Source of the DNA: Streptomyces sindenensis | Lineage (GTDB): Bacteria > Actinomycetota > Actinomycetes > Streptomycetales > Streptomycetaceae | Direction of reading: 5' to 3' | Length of the DNA: 64,000 bases | Assembly (NCBI RefSeq): GCF_014649035.1 | Contig: NZ_BMSG01000031.1 | Location: 25,760 to 89,759 of the forward strand | Part shown: piece by piece, positions 26,324 to 34,541 of the stretch | Layout of the letters: each line of letters opens with the position of its first letter | Position numbering within the stretch: the stretch's first letter is position 1 | Program-made: the position numbers and the translations under genes | Notes under the pieces: model-generated | What the model was told of the DNA's origin: nothing | The model's input: only the letters and a program-made list of their open reading frames with translations | Databases searched by the model: none

Positions 26324-27931
26324 ATGGGCAAGGATCACCCGACGGTCTTGATCGCGGCCGCGCAGGGCGGCGACCAGCGGGCCAAGGACCAGCTCGTCTC
26401 GGCGTACCTGCCGCTGCTCTACAACGTCGTCGGACGTGCGCTGGACGGCCATGCGGACGTGGACGACGTGGTGCAGGAGACCGTGCTGCGCATGCTCCGG
26501 GGGCTGCCCGAACTGCGCGACCCGGAGCGCTTCCGTTCCTGGCTGGTGGCGATAGCCATGAACGAGATACGTACGCACTGGCGCGAGAAGCAGGCGGGCA
26601 CGATACCGGCGGACCGGCTGGACGCCGCGTACGATCTGCCGGACCCCCGCGCCGATTTCGTCGAGGTGACGATCCTGGAGCTCGGCCTGACCGGCCAGCG
26701 GCGGCAGGTGGCGGAGGCGACACGCTGGCTGGACGAGGACGACCGCGCCCTGTTGTCGCTGTGGTGGCTGGAGACCGCCGGGCATCTGTCCCGGGCCGAG
26801 GTCGCCGCCGCTCTCGAACTCACCCCGCAGCACACCGCCGTACGGGTGCAGCGGATGAAGGCCCAGCTGGAGGCGGCGCGGGTCGTCGTGGGCGCGCTGG
26901 CGGCGGATCCGCCGTGCGTGCTCCTGGAGGACATCACCGCCGGCTGGGACGGCGTCCCCTCCGCCCTGTGGCGCAAGCGGCTGGCCCGCCATGCCCGCGA
27001 GTGCACGGTGTGCTCGGGTCATGGGGCACATCTGGTGCCCGCCGAGGGGCTGCTGGTGGGCCTCGCGCTCGTGCCGGTGGCAACGGCGGCGGGAGCCGGG
27101 GCCGCTCCCGAGCTGTTCGCCACGGCGGCGCACCTCCAGGCGCCCGTTCCGGGTGCGGACGGTGCCGGGGCGGGGCGCGCCGAGCGCAGACGGGTGCAGG
27201 CCCGGCGGCGCCGTCGCAACTCCGCCGTCGCCGCGGTCGTCGCGGTCGCGGCGCTGGGCACGGGCGGCGCGGCGGTGCACCTCTACACCGACGGCGACGA
27301 CCGGGACTCGACGATCGTCACGGCCGATGCTCCGGCCCCCCGTACGCAGGCGCCCACATCGGCCGCCCCCAGCTCCTCGTCCCCCTCCCCATCGGCGTCC
27401 ACCTCGCCCAGCGCCTCGAAGTCGCCGAGTCCTTCGAAGAAGCCGAAGCCCAAGCCCGAGCCGGAGAAGAGCACGACGCCGCCGCCCGCACCCAGCTCCG
27501 CCGCTCCGGCTCCGAAGCCGGCCCCTCCCGCTCCCGCGCCGCCCGCCCCGTCGGGGATGGCCGAGCAGGTCGCCGAGCTGGTCAACGCCGAGCGTTCCAA
27601 GGAGGGCTGCGGCCCGGTGTCCGTCAACGGCCTGCTCAACACGGCCGCGCAGCGGCACTCCGCCGACATGGCAGCCCAGGACTACTTCTCCCACACCTCG
27701 CAGGACGGCCGGGACCCGGGCGACCGGATCACCGCCGCCGGATACCGGTGGTCGACGTACGGCGAGAACATCGCCAAGGGTCAGCGGACGCCGGCCGACG
27801 TGATGCGGTCCTGGATGGACAGCCCGGGGCACCGTGCGAACATCCTCAACTGCTCGTTCAAGGAGATCGGCATGGGGAAGCAGGATTCCGGCGGCGGTCC
27901 GGTGTGGACGCAGGTGTTCGGGGCCCGCTGA
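26324..27931 (+). CDS. Sigma-70 family factor fused to a membrane segment and extracellular CAP domain
   Basis: 535 residues from ATG 26324. Sigma region 2 lies at about 15-85 (DVDDVVQETVLRMLRGL, FRSWLVAIAMNEIRTHWRE) and region 4 at about 130-190 (LSRAEVAAALELTPQHTAVR). Next comes HARECTVC (about 222), an anti-sigma-like HxxxCxxC zinc motif. Hydrophobic stretches occur near 242-258 and 300-318. A Ser/Pro/Lys linker (about 335-405) leads to a C-terminal CAP/SCP domain (VAELVNAERSKEGCG, HSADMAAQDYFSHTSQDGR, WMDSPGHRANIL). A membrane-tethered sigma factor with an exported sensor is inferred; release by proteolysis is a guess. Confidence 0.88.
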   Translation: MGKDHPTVLIAAAQGGDQRAKDQLVSAYLPLLYNVVGRALDGHADVDDVVQETVLRMLRGLPELRDPERFRSWLVAIAMNEIRTHWREKQAGTIPADRLDAAYDLPDPRADFVEVTILELGLTGQRRQVAEATRWLDEDDRALLSLWWLETAGHLSRAEVAAALELTPQHTAVRVQRMKAQLEAARVVVGALAADPPCVLLEDITAGWDGVPSALWRKRLARHARECTVCSGHGAHLVPAEGLLVGLALVPVATAAGAGAAPELFATAAHLQAPVPGADGAGAGRAERRRVQARRRRRNSAVAAVVAVAALGTGGAAVHLYTDGDDRDSTIVTADAPAPRTQAPTSAAPSSSSPSPSASTSPSASKSPSPSKKPKPKPEPEKSTTPPPAPSSAAPAPKPAPPAPAPPAPSGMAEQVAELVNAERSKEGCGPVSVNGLLNTAAQRHSADMAAQDYFSHTSQDGRDPGDRITAAGYRWSTYGENIAKGQRTPADVMRSWMDSPGHRANILNCSFKEIGMGKQDSGGGPVWTQVFGAR

Positions 27932-27979
27932 CCTCGCGCGGCACGCGCGGCGTGGCCGGGGGATGCCTACGATGCGGTC

Positions 27980-28357
27980 ATGATCGCTGAACTGGAGTGC
28001 GTGGTCCTGGACTGCCCGGACCCGAGGGAACTGGCCGGCTTCTACGCGTCGTTGCTGGGGGGCGAGGTCGACCGTCCCGACCGGCGGTGGGGGTGCGACG
28101 CGGAGTGGTCGACGCTGCACACGCCCGGTGGGCTCGTCCTCGCCTTTCAGCGGGTGGCGGACTACCGGCGGCCGCGCTGGCCCGGTCAGGAGGTGCCCCA
28201 GCAGTTCCACCTGGACTTCGGCGTGACCGACCAGGAACGGGCGCACGAGGAGGTCCTGGCGGCGGGGGCCTCGCTGCTCGACGCCGGGGACGAGAAGCGC
28301 GGCTGGCGTGTGTACGCCGATCCCGCCGGGCACCCCTTCTGCCTGGTACGTCACTGA
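27980..28357 (+). CDS. VOC-family (glyoxalase-like) protein
   Basis: 125 residues. Starts MIAELECVVLDCPDPRELAG with FYASLLGGEVDRPD, the first VOC half; QFHLDFGVTDQERAHEEVLA and KRGWRVYADPAGHPFCLVRH form the second half. His and Glu residues at the usual metal positions are partly conserved. Members include resistance proteins and isomerases; the role is not readable. A strong shared hairpin follows. Confidence 0.85.
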   Translation: MIAELECVVLDCPDPRELAGFYASLLGGEVDRPDRRWGCDAEWSTLHTPGGLVLAFQRVADYRRPRWPGQEVPQQFHLDFGVTDQERAHEEVLAAGASLLDAGDEKRGWRVYADPAGHPFCLVRH

Positions 28358-28379
28358 CGTACCGGCTCCGCTCCTTCGC

Positions 28380-28423
28380 CCCCAAGGCCCCGGGTGCGGC
28401 CGGCCGCACCCGGGGCCTTGGGG
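28380..28423. terminator. Bidirectional terminator, 22-bp perfect inverted repeat
   Basis: Arms 28380-28401 and 28402-28423 (starting CCCCAAGGCCCC) are exact complements with no spacer. The element sits 22 bases after the VOC stop and ends 1 base before the stop of the convergent membrane-protein gene. Confidence 0.8.
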
Positions 28424-28424
28424 A

Positions 28425-28766
28425 TCAGCGGATGGCCAGGGTCACCGCCGTACCGAGGCAGGTCACCGCGCCCACCGCACCGACCGAGACGGCGACGCAG
28501 CGGGCCCTGAGCCGCGCGTAGCGCCCGGTGTACTCCTCGCGCAGTTCTTCCGCTCGGTCACGGATGCGGGTGAGCGACTCCCGCGATACGGCGACGCGTT
28601 CGGTGATGAACACCCGCTCGACGTCCTCGCGCTGCGCCGTGGTCAGCCAGGGCAACTGGTCGGTGAAGCGGCGTGCCTGCCGTCGCGCCCGTTCGACTTC
28701 GGCGTTCCACAGCAGAAAGCCCTCCAGTTGTGCCAGGCCCCTGGCGCTGTCCTTGTCGGGTTTCAC
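28425..28766 (-). CDS. Small membrane-anchored hypothetical protein, 113 aa
   Basis: Starts at GTG 28766 with AGGAGG upstream. Long amphipathic helices (QLEGFLLWNAEVERARRQAR, VSRESLTRIRDRAEELREEY) precede one C-terminal membrane segment (VSVGAVGAVTCLGTAVTLAI). It is 41 bases after ctaD on the same strand and probably co-transcribed with it, so a role near the oxidase is possible. Family not recognised. Confidence 0.7.
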   Translation of the reverse strand: MKPDKDSARGLAQLEGFLLWNAEVERARRQARRFTDQLPWLTTAQREDVERVFITERVAVSRESLTRIRDRAEELREEYTGRYARLRARCVAVSVGAVGAVTCLGTAVTLAIR

Positions 28767-28807
28767 CTGTCCTCCTCTCCGTCACGCCGTCAGGTCCGGG
28801 GCCGACG

Positions 28808-30541
28808 TCACTGCTCGTGCCGGTCCCCCGGAGCGACGATGTCGGAGGTGTCGGGGCGGTTGGTGGCTTCTTCCAAGGTGCGGATCGCGGGGTGGTGCAG
28901 GTCGAACGCCGGGGATTCGGACCGGATCCGCGGCAGGGTGACGAAGTTGTGCCGCGGCGGCGGGCAGGAGGTCGCCCACTCCAGCGAACGGCCATAGCCC
29001 CACGGGTCGTCGACGCCGACCTTCTTGCCGTACCGCGCGGTCTTCCAGACGTTGTAGAAGAACGGCAGGATCGACAGGCCGAGCAGGAACGAGGAAATGG
29101 TGGAGATGGTGTTCAGCGCGGTGAAGCCGTCGGCGTCGAGGTAGTCCGCGTAGCGGCGCGGCATGCCCTCGGCGCCGAGCCAGTGCTGAACGAGGAACGT
29201 TCCGTGGAATCCGACGAAGAGCGTCCAGAACGTCATCTTCCCGAGCCGTTCGTCCAGCATCTTCCCCGTGAACTTCGGCCACCAGAAGTGAAATCCCGCG
29301 AACATCGCGAACACCACGGTGCCGAACACCACGTAATGGAAGTGGGCGACGACGAAGTACGAGTCGGAGACGTGGAAGTCCAGGGGCGGTGAGGCGAGGA
29401 TGATTCCGGTCAGACCGCCGAACAGGAAGGTGACCAGGAATCCGACGGCCCACAGCATCGGGGTCTCCAGGGAGAGCGACCCTTTCCACATCGTGCCGAT
29501 CCAGTTGAAGAACTTCACGCCCGTCGGTACGGCGATGAGGAACGTCATGAAGGAGAAGAACGGCAGCAGCACCGCACCCGTGACGAACATGTGGTGCGCC
29601 CACACGGTCGCGGACAGTCCGGCGATGGCGATGGTGGCCGCGATCAGTCCGATGTAGCCGAAGACCGGTTTGCGGCTGAAGACCGGGAAGATCTCGGTGA
29701 CGATACCGAAGAACGGCAGGGCGATGATGTAGACCTCGGGGTGGCCGAAGAACCAGAACAGGTGTTGCCACAGGAGTGCGCCGCCGTTGGCCGCGTCGAA
29801 GACATGGGCGCCGAATTTACGGTCGGCCTCCAGCGCCAGCAGGGCCGCGGCCAGGACCGGGAAGGCCAGCAGGACCAGTACGCCGGTCAGCAGGACGTTC
29901 CAGGTGAAGATCGGCATGCGGAACATCGTCATGCCGGGTGCGCGCATGCAGATGATCGTGGTGATGAAGTTGACCGAGCCGAGGATCGTACCGAAGCCGG
30001 AGAAGGCCAGGCCCATGATCCACATGTCGGCGCCGATGCCCGGCGAACGGACCGCGTCGTTCAGCGGCGCGTAGGCGAACCACCCGAAGTCCGCGGCGCC
30101 CTGCGGGGTGAGGAAGCCCGCCACCACGATGAGCGAGCCGAAGAGGTAGAGCCAGTACGCGAACATGTTCAGCCGCGGGAACGCCACGTCGGGCGCGCCG
30201 ATCTGCAGCGGCATGATCCAGTTCGCGAATCCGGCGAACAGCGGCGTCGCGAACATCAGCAGCATGATCGTGCCGTGCATCGTGAACGCCTGATTGAACT
30301 GCTCGTTCGAAATCAGCTGGATACCGGGCCGGGCCAGCTCGGCCCGCATCACCAGGGCAAGGATCCCTCCCAGGCAGAAGAACGCGAAGGAGGTGACGAG
30401 GTAGAGCGTACCGATCGTCTTGTGGTCCGTCGTGGTCAGCCACTTGATGACCACGTTGCCGGGTTCTCCGCTCCGTACCGGCATTTCGTCCTCTTCGGCG
30501 GTATCGGTCTCCACCGGTTGCGAGATGCCTCTCGTCGTCAC
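28808..30541 (-). CDS. ctaD: Cytochrome c oxidase subunit I
   Basis: 577 residues from GTG 30541, chosen for its GGAG site; the conserved core begins at VIKWLTTTDHKTIGTLY. Heme-copper ligands are visible: TMHGTIMLL (low-spin heme His), WFFGHPEVYIIALP with the His-Tyr crosslink, VWAHHMFVTGA (CuB His pair) and YFVVAHFHYVV (heme a3 and a His). The K-channel Lys occurs in IAVPTGVKFFNW. It catalyses oxygen reduction in the membrane. No ctaC, ctaE or bc1 genes flank it, so this is a stand-alone copy rather than the main cta operon. Confidence 0.95.
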   Translation of the reverse strand: MTTRGISQPVETDTAEEDEMPVRSGEPGNVVIKWLTTTDHKTIGTLYLVTSFAFFCLGGILALVMRAELARPGIQLISNEQFNQAFTMHGTIMLLMFATPLFAGFANWIMPLQIGAPDVAFPRLNMFAYWLYLFGSLIVVAGFLTPQGAADFGWFAYAPLNDAVRSPGIGADMWIMGLAFSGFGTILGSVNFITTIICMRAPGMTMFRMPIFTWNVLLTGVLVLLAFPVLAAALLALEADRKFGAHVFDAANGGALLWQHLFWFFGHPEVYIIALPFFGIVTEIFPVFSRKPVFGYIGLIAATIAIAGLSATVWAHHMFVTGAVLLPFFSFMTFLIAVPTGVKFFNWIGTMWKGSLSLETPMLWAVGFLVTFLFGGLTGIILASPPLDFHVSDSYFVVAHFHYVVFGTVVFAMFAGFHFWWPKFTGKMLDERLGKMTFWTLFVGFHGTFLVQHWLGAEGMPRRYADYLDADGFTALNTISTISSFLLGLSILPFFYNVWKTARYGKKVGVDDPWGYGRSLEWATSCPPPRHNFVTLPRIRSESPAFDLHHPAIRTLEEATNRPDTSDIVAPGDRHEQ

Positions 30542-30832
30542 TACGACGCTCCTTCGGTCGACGGCCCGTATGGACTCGGCGACCAGAATGGACCCGCGGC
30601 CATCTGTGCGGTGGGACATCCTTCCCCGTCCGGCGCGAGCGGCCGACAAGGACACTCAAATGGCCTACGGCGCACGCTCCGCCCCGGTCGGCGCCACGCT
30701 GAGCGCACATCAACACCCAGGGGCCGTTCGGATATTCCTTCGCGGAGATCGGAATAGTCCCTCCGAAGGCGGAGTTGGTGAAGCGACAGAACCCACCCCT
30801 CTGCACCGGGCAAGCTAAGAAAGGTCTGATCC
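30542..30832. other. Divergent promoter region between ctaD and reductase genes
   Basis: About 290 bases with no open gene. It separates the minus-strand ctaD start from the plus-strand reductase start and must hold both promoters. I saw no clear operator. The right half is somewhat AT-richer (GGATATTCCTTCGCGGAGAT near 30729). Confidence 0.4.
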
Positions 30833-31492
30833 ATGAAGATCGGCATCATCGGCGCGGGCAACATCGGCGGCAATCTGACACGGCGTCTCACCGCCCTCGG
30901 GCACGAGGTCTCCGTCGCCAACTCCCGCGGACCGCAGACGCTCACCGCTCTCGCCGAGGAGACCGGGGCGACGCCCGTGACCGCGGCGGAGGCCGCCGAC
31001 GGCGCCCGGGTGGTCGTGGTCACCGTGCCCTTGAAGGCCGTGCCCGACCTGCCCGCCGGATTCCTCGACGGCGCGGCGGAGGGCGTCGCGGTCATCGACA
31101 CCGGCAACTACTACCCGCAGCAGCGTGACGGCCGCATCGCCGCCATCGAGGACGGGCTGCCCGAGAGCCGGTGGACGGAGCAGCAGATCGGCCACCCCGT
31201 GGTCAAGGCGTTCAACGGCACGTACGCGCAGGACATCCTGGACCGGGGTCGCCCCCAGGGCACGCCGGACCGCCAGGCGCTCCCGGTGGCCGGAGACGAC
31301 CCGGAGGCCAAGCGGACGGTGCGCGGCCTCATCGACGAACTGGGCTTCGACACGGTCGACAGCGGTGGCCTGGACGAGTCGTGGCGCCAGCAGCCCGGTA
31401 CGCCCGTGTACGGCAACCGGGGCGACGTCGACGCCATCGTGAAGGCGCTCTCGGAGGCGTCGCCGGAGCGCCCGGCGGAGTTCCGCGCCTGA
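30833..31492 (+). CDS. NAD(P)-binding F420-dependent-reductase-like protein
   Basis: 219 residues. The Rossmann start MKIGIIGAGNIGGNLTRRL, SVANSRGPQTL with a phosphate-binding Ser/Arg pair for NADPH, and VVVVTVPLKAVPDLP match NADPH:F420 oxidoreductase (Fno-like) and the ProC-type fold. VIDTGNYYPQQRDG and VVKAFNGTYAQDIL are also typical. It may transfer hydride between NADPH and a flavin or F420. An F420-using PPOX protein is encoded 10 kb away at 40.6 kb; a link is speculative. Confidence 0.82.
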   Translation: MKIGIIGAGNIGGNLTRRLTALGHEVSVANSRGPQTLTALAEETGATPVTAAEAADGARVVVVTVPLKAVPDLPAGFLDGAAEGVAVIDTGNYYPQQRDGRIAAIEDGLPESRWTEQQIGHPVVKAFNGTYAQDILDRGRPQGTPDRQALPVAGDDPEAKRTVRGLIDELGFDTVDSGGLDESWRQQPGTPVYGNRGDVDAIVKALSEASPERPAEFRA

Positions 31493-31653
31493 CACCGGGC
31501 GTCCTCGCGCCTGTACGTGGTGTCGGACGTGAGGCAGGACCGGTCGGGATACTCCGGCCGGGCGGGAAACGGGGGTACCCGCCCGGCCGGATCACCGGCC
31601 GTCCTCGGACGGCAGGGCCGGGTCACCGATCCCCTCGGACAGCGGCCCCCCAA

Positions 31654-31695
31654 CGGGAATCCACCCGCGAGTGACGGGAATCTACCCGCGAGTAA
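31654..31695. promoter_or_regulatory. Two tandem 21-bp operator-like repeats
   Basis: Two adjoining 21-bp copies differ at two positions; each contains CGGGAATC, then ACCCGCGAGT. The core TACCCGCGAGTA of the second copy is nearly palindromic. The pair lies 84 bases before the SRPBCC gene start. Spacing of two helical turns suggests co-operative binding of a dimeric regulator, such as a TetR protein. Confidence 0.55.
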
Positions 31696-31778
31696 GGTGT
31701 GGGTCCGGGACGTCGGCTCCACGGTCCGTCCGGCGCCCGGGCATGGTCCTCCAACGACCGTGGACAAGGAGTCGCGTC

Positions 31779-32297
31779 ATGTCCCGCACCATGTCCGTAA
31801 CGGACAGCATCATCGTCGACGCCGCCCCGGCACTGGTCTACGACCGGCTCAGCGACCCCACGGCGATGGGGCGTTGGAGCCCCGAGAACCGGGGCGCGAC
31901 CGTGCGGGGCGATCGGCGCGACGCGTACGTCGGCATGGTCTTCGAGGGCCGCAACAAGCGCGGCGCGGCGCGCTGGACGACCCGGTGCACGGTGACGGCG
32001 GCCGACCCCGGCGAGCGCTTCGCCTTCCGGGTGCACGCGATCGGTCTGCGGCGCCCGCTGCTGCCGGGTCCGATCGCCACGTGGGAGTACCGTTTCGAGG
32101 CGGTGGACGGAGCGACGCGGGTCACCGAGACCTGGACCGACGACCGCCGCCGCTGGCCGGACTTTCTCGCCAACGCCTTCGACCGCCTGGCGACGGGCGG
32201 GAAGACCTTCGCGCAGTTCCAGACCGGCAATATCCGTACGACGTTGAAGCGTCTCAAGGCGGCACTGGAGGCGGACGCACCGGGAACCGGACACTGA
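31779..32297 (+). CDS. SRPBCC-family protein (START/Bet v1-like)
   Basis: 172 residues from ATG 31779 with AGGAG. It begins SVTDSIIVDAAPALVYDRLS followed by DPTAMGRWSPEN, the classic polyketide-cyclase/SRPBCC opening; ATWEYRFEAVDGATRVTETW is the long strand region before the C-terminal helix. Such proteins bind hydrophobic ligands. Tandem operator-like repeats precede it. Function not assigned. Confidence 0.85.
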   Translation: MSRTMSVTDSIIVDAAPALVYDRLSDPTAMGRWSPENRGATVRGDRRDAYVGMVFEGRNKRGAARWTTRCTVTAADPGERFAFRVHAIGLRRPLLPGPIATWEYRFEAVDGATRVTETWTDDRRRWPDFLANAFDRLATGGKTFAQFQTGNIRTTLKRLKAALEADAPGTGH

Positions 32298-32333
32298 CGG
32301 GCCGGGCGGCCGCGCGCGACACGAGGGGGACGC

Positions 32334-32828
32334 ATGGGCACCGAGGAGAGCACCGGGTTCGAACCGGCGACCGGTGACGGTCCGCCGGTCACCGAGCCCG
32401 CGGCCGCGCGGGCCGCTTCGGTGCGGACCGCGTTCGAGGGACTGCTGCAGATCCGTCGCCTCACCGGGTCGGGCCGGCCCGACCCCGAGGCCGTGCCGGC
32501 TCCGTGGGAGCTGAACCGTCCGGTACGCGCGGTCGCGTTGGCGCTGGAGAGGTCGGGGGCGACGCCTTCGGCCGTCGATCCGTCGGGGCGCCGCGTGTCG
32601 GCCGGGTACCGGGTGAGCGAAGGGGAGTCGGCGGGTTCGGTCCGGGTCGAGTGGACCGGGCCGCCCGGCAGCGGAGCCGCGCACGACGAGGAGGAGGCAC
32701 TCGCCGGCTGTGCCTCGGCCTTGCGGGAGGCGGGCTGGACGGTGCTGCTCTACCGAGGGCCCCGCAGACGGCGCTATCTGGAGGTGGAGCCGCCGAGCGG
32801 GTGGTCCGGCGGGCACGCCCGGTCATGA
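32334..32828 (+). CDS. Hypothetical protein, 164 aa
   Basis: Begins at ATG 32334 with GAGGGG upstream, 36 bases after the SRPBCC gene. The chain is polar, with PEAVPAPWELNRPVRAVALA and a final YLEVEPPSGWSGG. No membrane segment. Probably part of the same transcript; not recognised. Confidence 0.65.
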   Translation: MGTEESTGFEPATGDGPPVTEPAAARAASVRTAFEGLLQIRRLTGSGRPDPEAVPAPWELNRPVRAVALALERSGATPSAVDPSGRRVSAGYRVSEGESAGSVRVEWTGPPGSGAAHDEEEALAGCASALREAGWTVLLYRGPRRRRYLEVEPPSGWSGGHARS

Positions 32829-32893
32829 GGCGCTGTTGTCAGACCCATGAGAGATGCTTGACGGTCCGACAGCTCTGAGGAGGAGATGCTGAG

Positions 32894-33121
32894 ATGGACA
32901 GCGACGAACTCGCCGCGGCGCAGGCGTACGTCCGCCTGCTGGAGGCCACCCGGGCGGCTCTCGCGGACCCCGACGACGCACCGGTCTATCTGCCGCTGCT
33001 CACCTCTCCGATGCGCGAGGCCGACCGGGCCCTGCGCAGTGCGGGACTGACGGGCAACGAGGACCGGTTGTTCGCTCTCGTCCGGGCGCTGCAGCCGAGC
33101 CTTTCCGGCAGCGACAGATAG
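32894..33121 (+). CDS. Small helical hypothetical protein, 75 aa
   Basis: Starts at ATG 32894 with GAGGAG about 10 bases upstream. Two helices (LAAAQAYVRLLEATRAALAD, MREADRALRSAGLTGNEDRL) are predicted. It ends convergent to the hydrolase gene, with a G-rich repeat between. Function unknown. Confidence 0.65.
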   Translation: MDSDELAAAQAYVRLLEATRAALADPDDAPVYLPLLTSPMREADRALRSAGLTGNEDRLFALVRALQPSLSGSDR

Positions 33122-33128
33122 AGCCCGG

Positions 33129-33196
33129 CGGGGCGGGCTGTGGGGGGGCGGGCTTGTGCCGGGCGGGCTTGTGAGGGGGGGCGGGCTTGTGCGGGG
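33129..33196. repeat. Degenerate GGGCGGGCTTGTG repeats
   Basis: Four imperfect copies of GGGCGGGCTTGTG lie head to tail between two convergent genes. The tract is extremely G-rich on the plus strand, which could form a terminating structure or a G-quadruplex. Confidence 0.6.
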
Positions 33197-33216
33197 CGCC
33201 TCGGGCAGCGTCCTTC

Positions 33217-34347
33217 CTACCCGCGCTGCCCGCCCTGCCCGTCCCGTCCGTCCCGTGCGGAGATTCCCGCGGGCCCCGGAGCGAGACCGAGTTCTTGTTC
33301 GTCGGGGCCGAGCGGTGCGAAGAACCGGGCGACCTCCTGGTCGTCGACCTCGGCGAGGGAGCCCGGCTTCCACTGCGGGGCGTTGTCCTTGTCGATGATC
33401 CGGGCCCGGACACCCTCCACGAAGTCCGGGTGCTCGAACGCCCGGCTGGAGACCCGGAACTCCTGGTCGAGTACGCCTTCCAGGCTGTCGAGCCGGGCGG
33501 CGCGGCGGACCGCGGCCAGGGTGACCTTGAGGGCGAGGGGCGACTTGGTCAGCAGTTCGTCCGCCGCCGTCAGCGCCTCGGGGACACCGCTCTCGCGCAG
33601 GTTTCGGATGATGTCCTCGACGGTGTCCGCCGTATAGCAGGAATCGATCCAGTCGCGCTGCGCGGCGAGCTCGCCGGCGGGCGGGTCCGTGGCGAACCCC
33701 TGGACGATGTCCACGACGGACGTGCCCGGACCGGCCGGTCCGGTCGACTCCCCCAATGCGTCGGTCAGGGCAGGCAGGAGGCGGGCGGGGACGTGATGAT
33801 CGGCCAGGCCGCAGAGGACGGCGTCGGCGGCCCCGACGGAGCGGCCCGTGAGCGCCAGATGGGTGCCCAGTTCGCCGGGGGCGGCGGCCAGCAGGTGGGT
33901 GCCCCCGACATCCGGCACGAAGCCGATCGCGGTCTCGGGCATGGCGACGCGTGAGCGTTCGGTGACGACACGGATGCCGGCGTGGGCCGACACCCCGACC
34001 CCGCCGCCCATCACGATGCCGTCCATCAGTGCGACGTACGGCTTGGGGAATCGGGCGATGCGTGCGTTGAGCCGGTATTCGTCACGCCAGAATTCCAGGG
34101 ACGCGCGCCCCGAGGCCCGGGCGTCGTCGTGCAGGGCCCGGATGTCGCCCCCGGCGCACAGGCCCCGGTCGCCCGCCCCGGACAGCAGGACCGACTGGAT
34201 CGCATCGTCCTGCTCGGCTCGGGCCAGGGCCTCGTCGAGCAGCCGCACCATGGTGTGGCTGAGGGCGTTGAGGGCCTTGGGGCGGTTCAGCGTGAGGTGC
34301 ATGCAGGTGCCCCTGGTCTCCAGCAGGAGGGGCCGGTCGTCGTTCAT
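33217..34347 (-). CDS. Enoyl-CoA hydratase/isomerase family, 3-hydroxyisobutyryl-CoA hydrolase-like
   Basis: 376 residues from ATG 34347. LTLNRPKALNALSHTMVRLL opens the crotonase fold; CAGGDIRALHDDARASGR and the oxyanion region GGGVGVSAHAGIRVVTE are followed by MPETAIGFVPDVGGTHLLA, the signature of HIBYL-CoA hydrolase with a catalytic Glu. The length and the C-terminal helical part match HIBCH. It would remove CoA from 3-hydroxyisobutyryl-CoA in valine breakdown. No other valine genes flank it. Confidence 0.88.
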   Translation of the reverse strand: MNDDRPLLLETRGTCMHLTLNRPKALNALSHTMVRLLDEALARAEQDDAIQSVLLSGAGDRGLCAGGDIRALHDDARASGRASLEFWRDEYRLNARIARFPKPYVALMDGIVMGGGVGVSAHAGIRVVTERSRVAMPETAIGFVPDVGGTHLLAAAPGELGTHLALTGRSVGAADAVLCGLADHHVPARLLPALTDALGESTGPAGPGTSVVDIVQGFATDPPAGELAAQRDWIDSCYTADTVEDIIRNLRESGVPEALTAADELLTKSPLALKVTLAAVRRAARLDSLEGVLDQEFRVSSRAFEHPDFVEGVRARIIDKDNAPQWKPGSLAEVDDQEVARFFAPLGPDEQELGLAPGPAGISARDGRDGQGGQRG

Positions 34348-34541
34348 GGGTGCGCTCCGCTCGCTGGGCTCGTGGGCACGTGGGACGGGTGGGACGGCCC
34401 TCCATGGTGACGTACGGCCCTGGTCCGTCGTCCCGCGGCCCCCGGACCGGCCGCTGTGGCACTCCGGTGCATGCGGCTCGACAATTGAGGCCTACGGGAT
34501 GCGCCGACGCACGGCCCCGCCGGACGACCTCCGGAGCAGGA

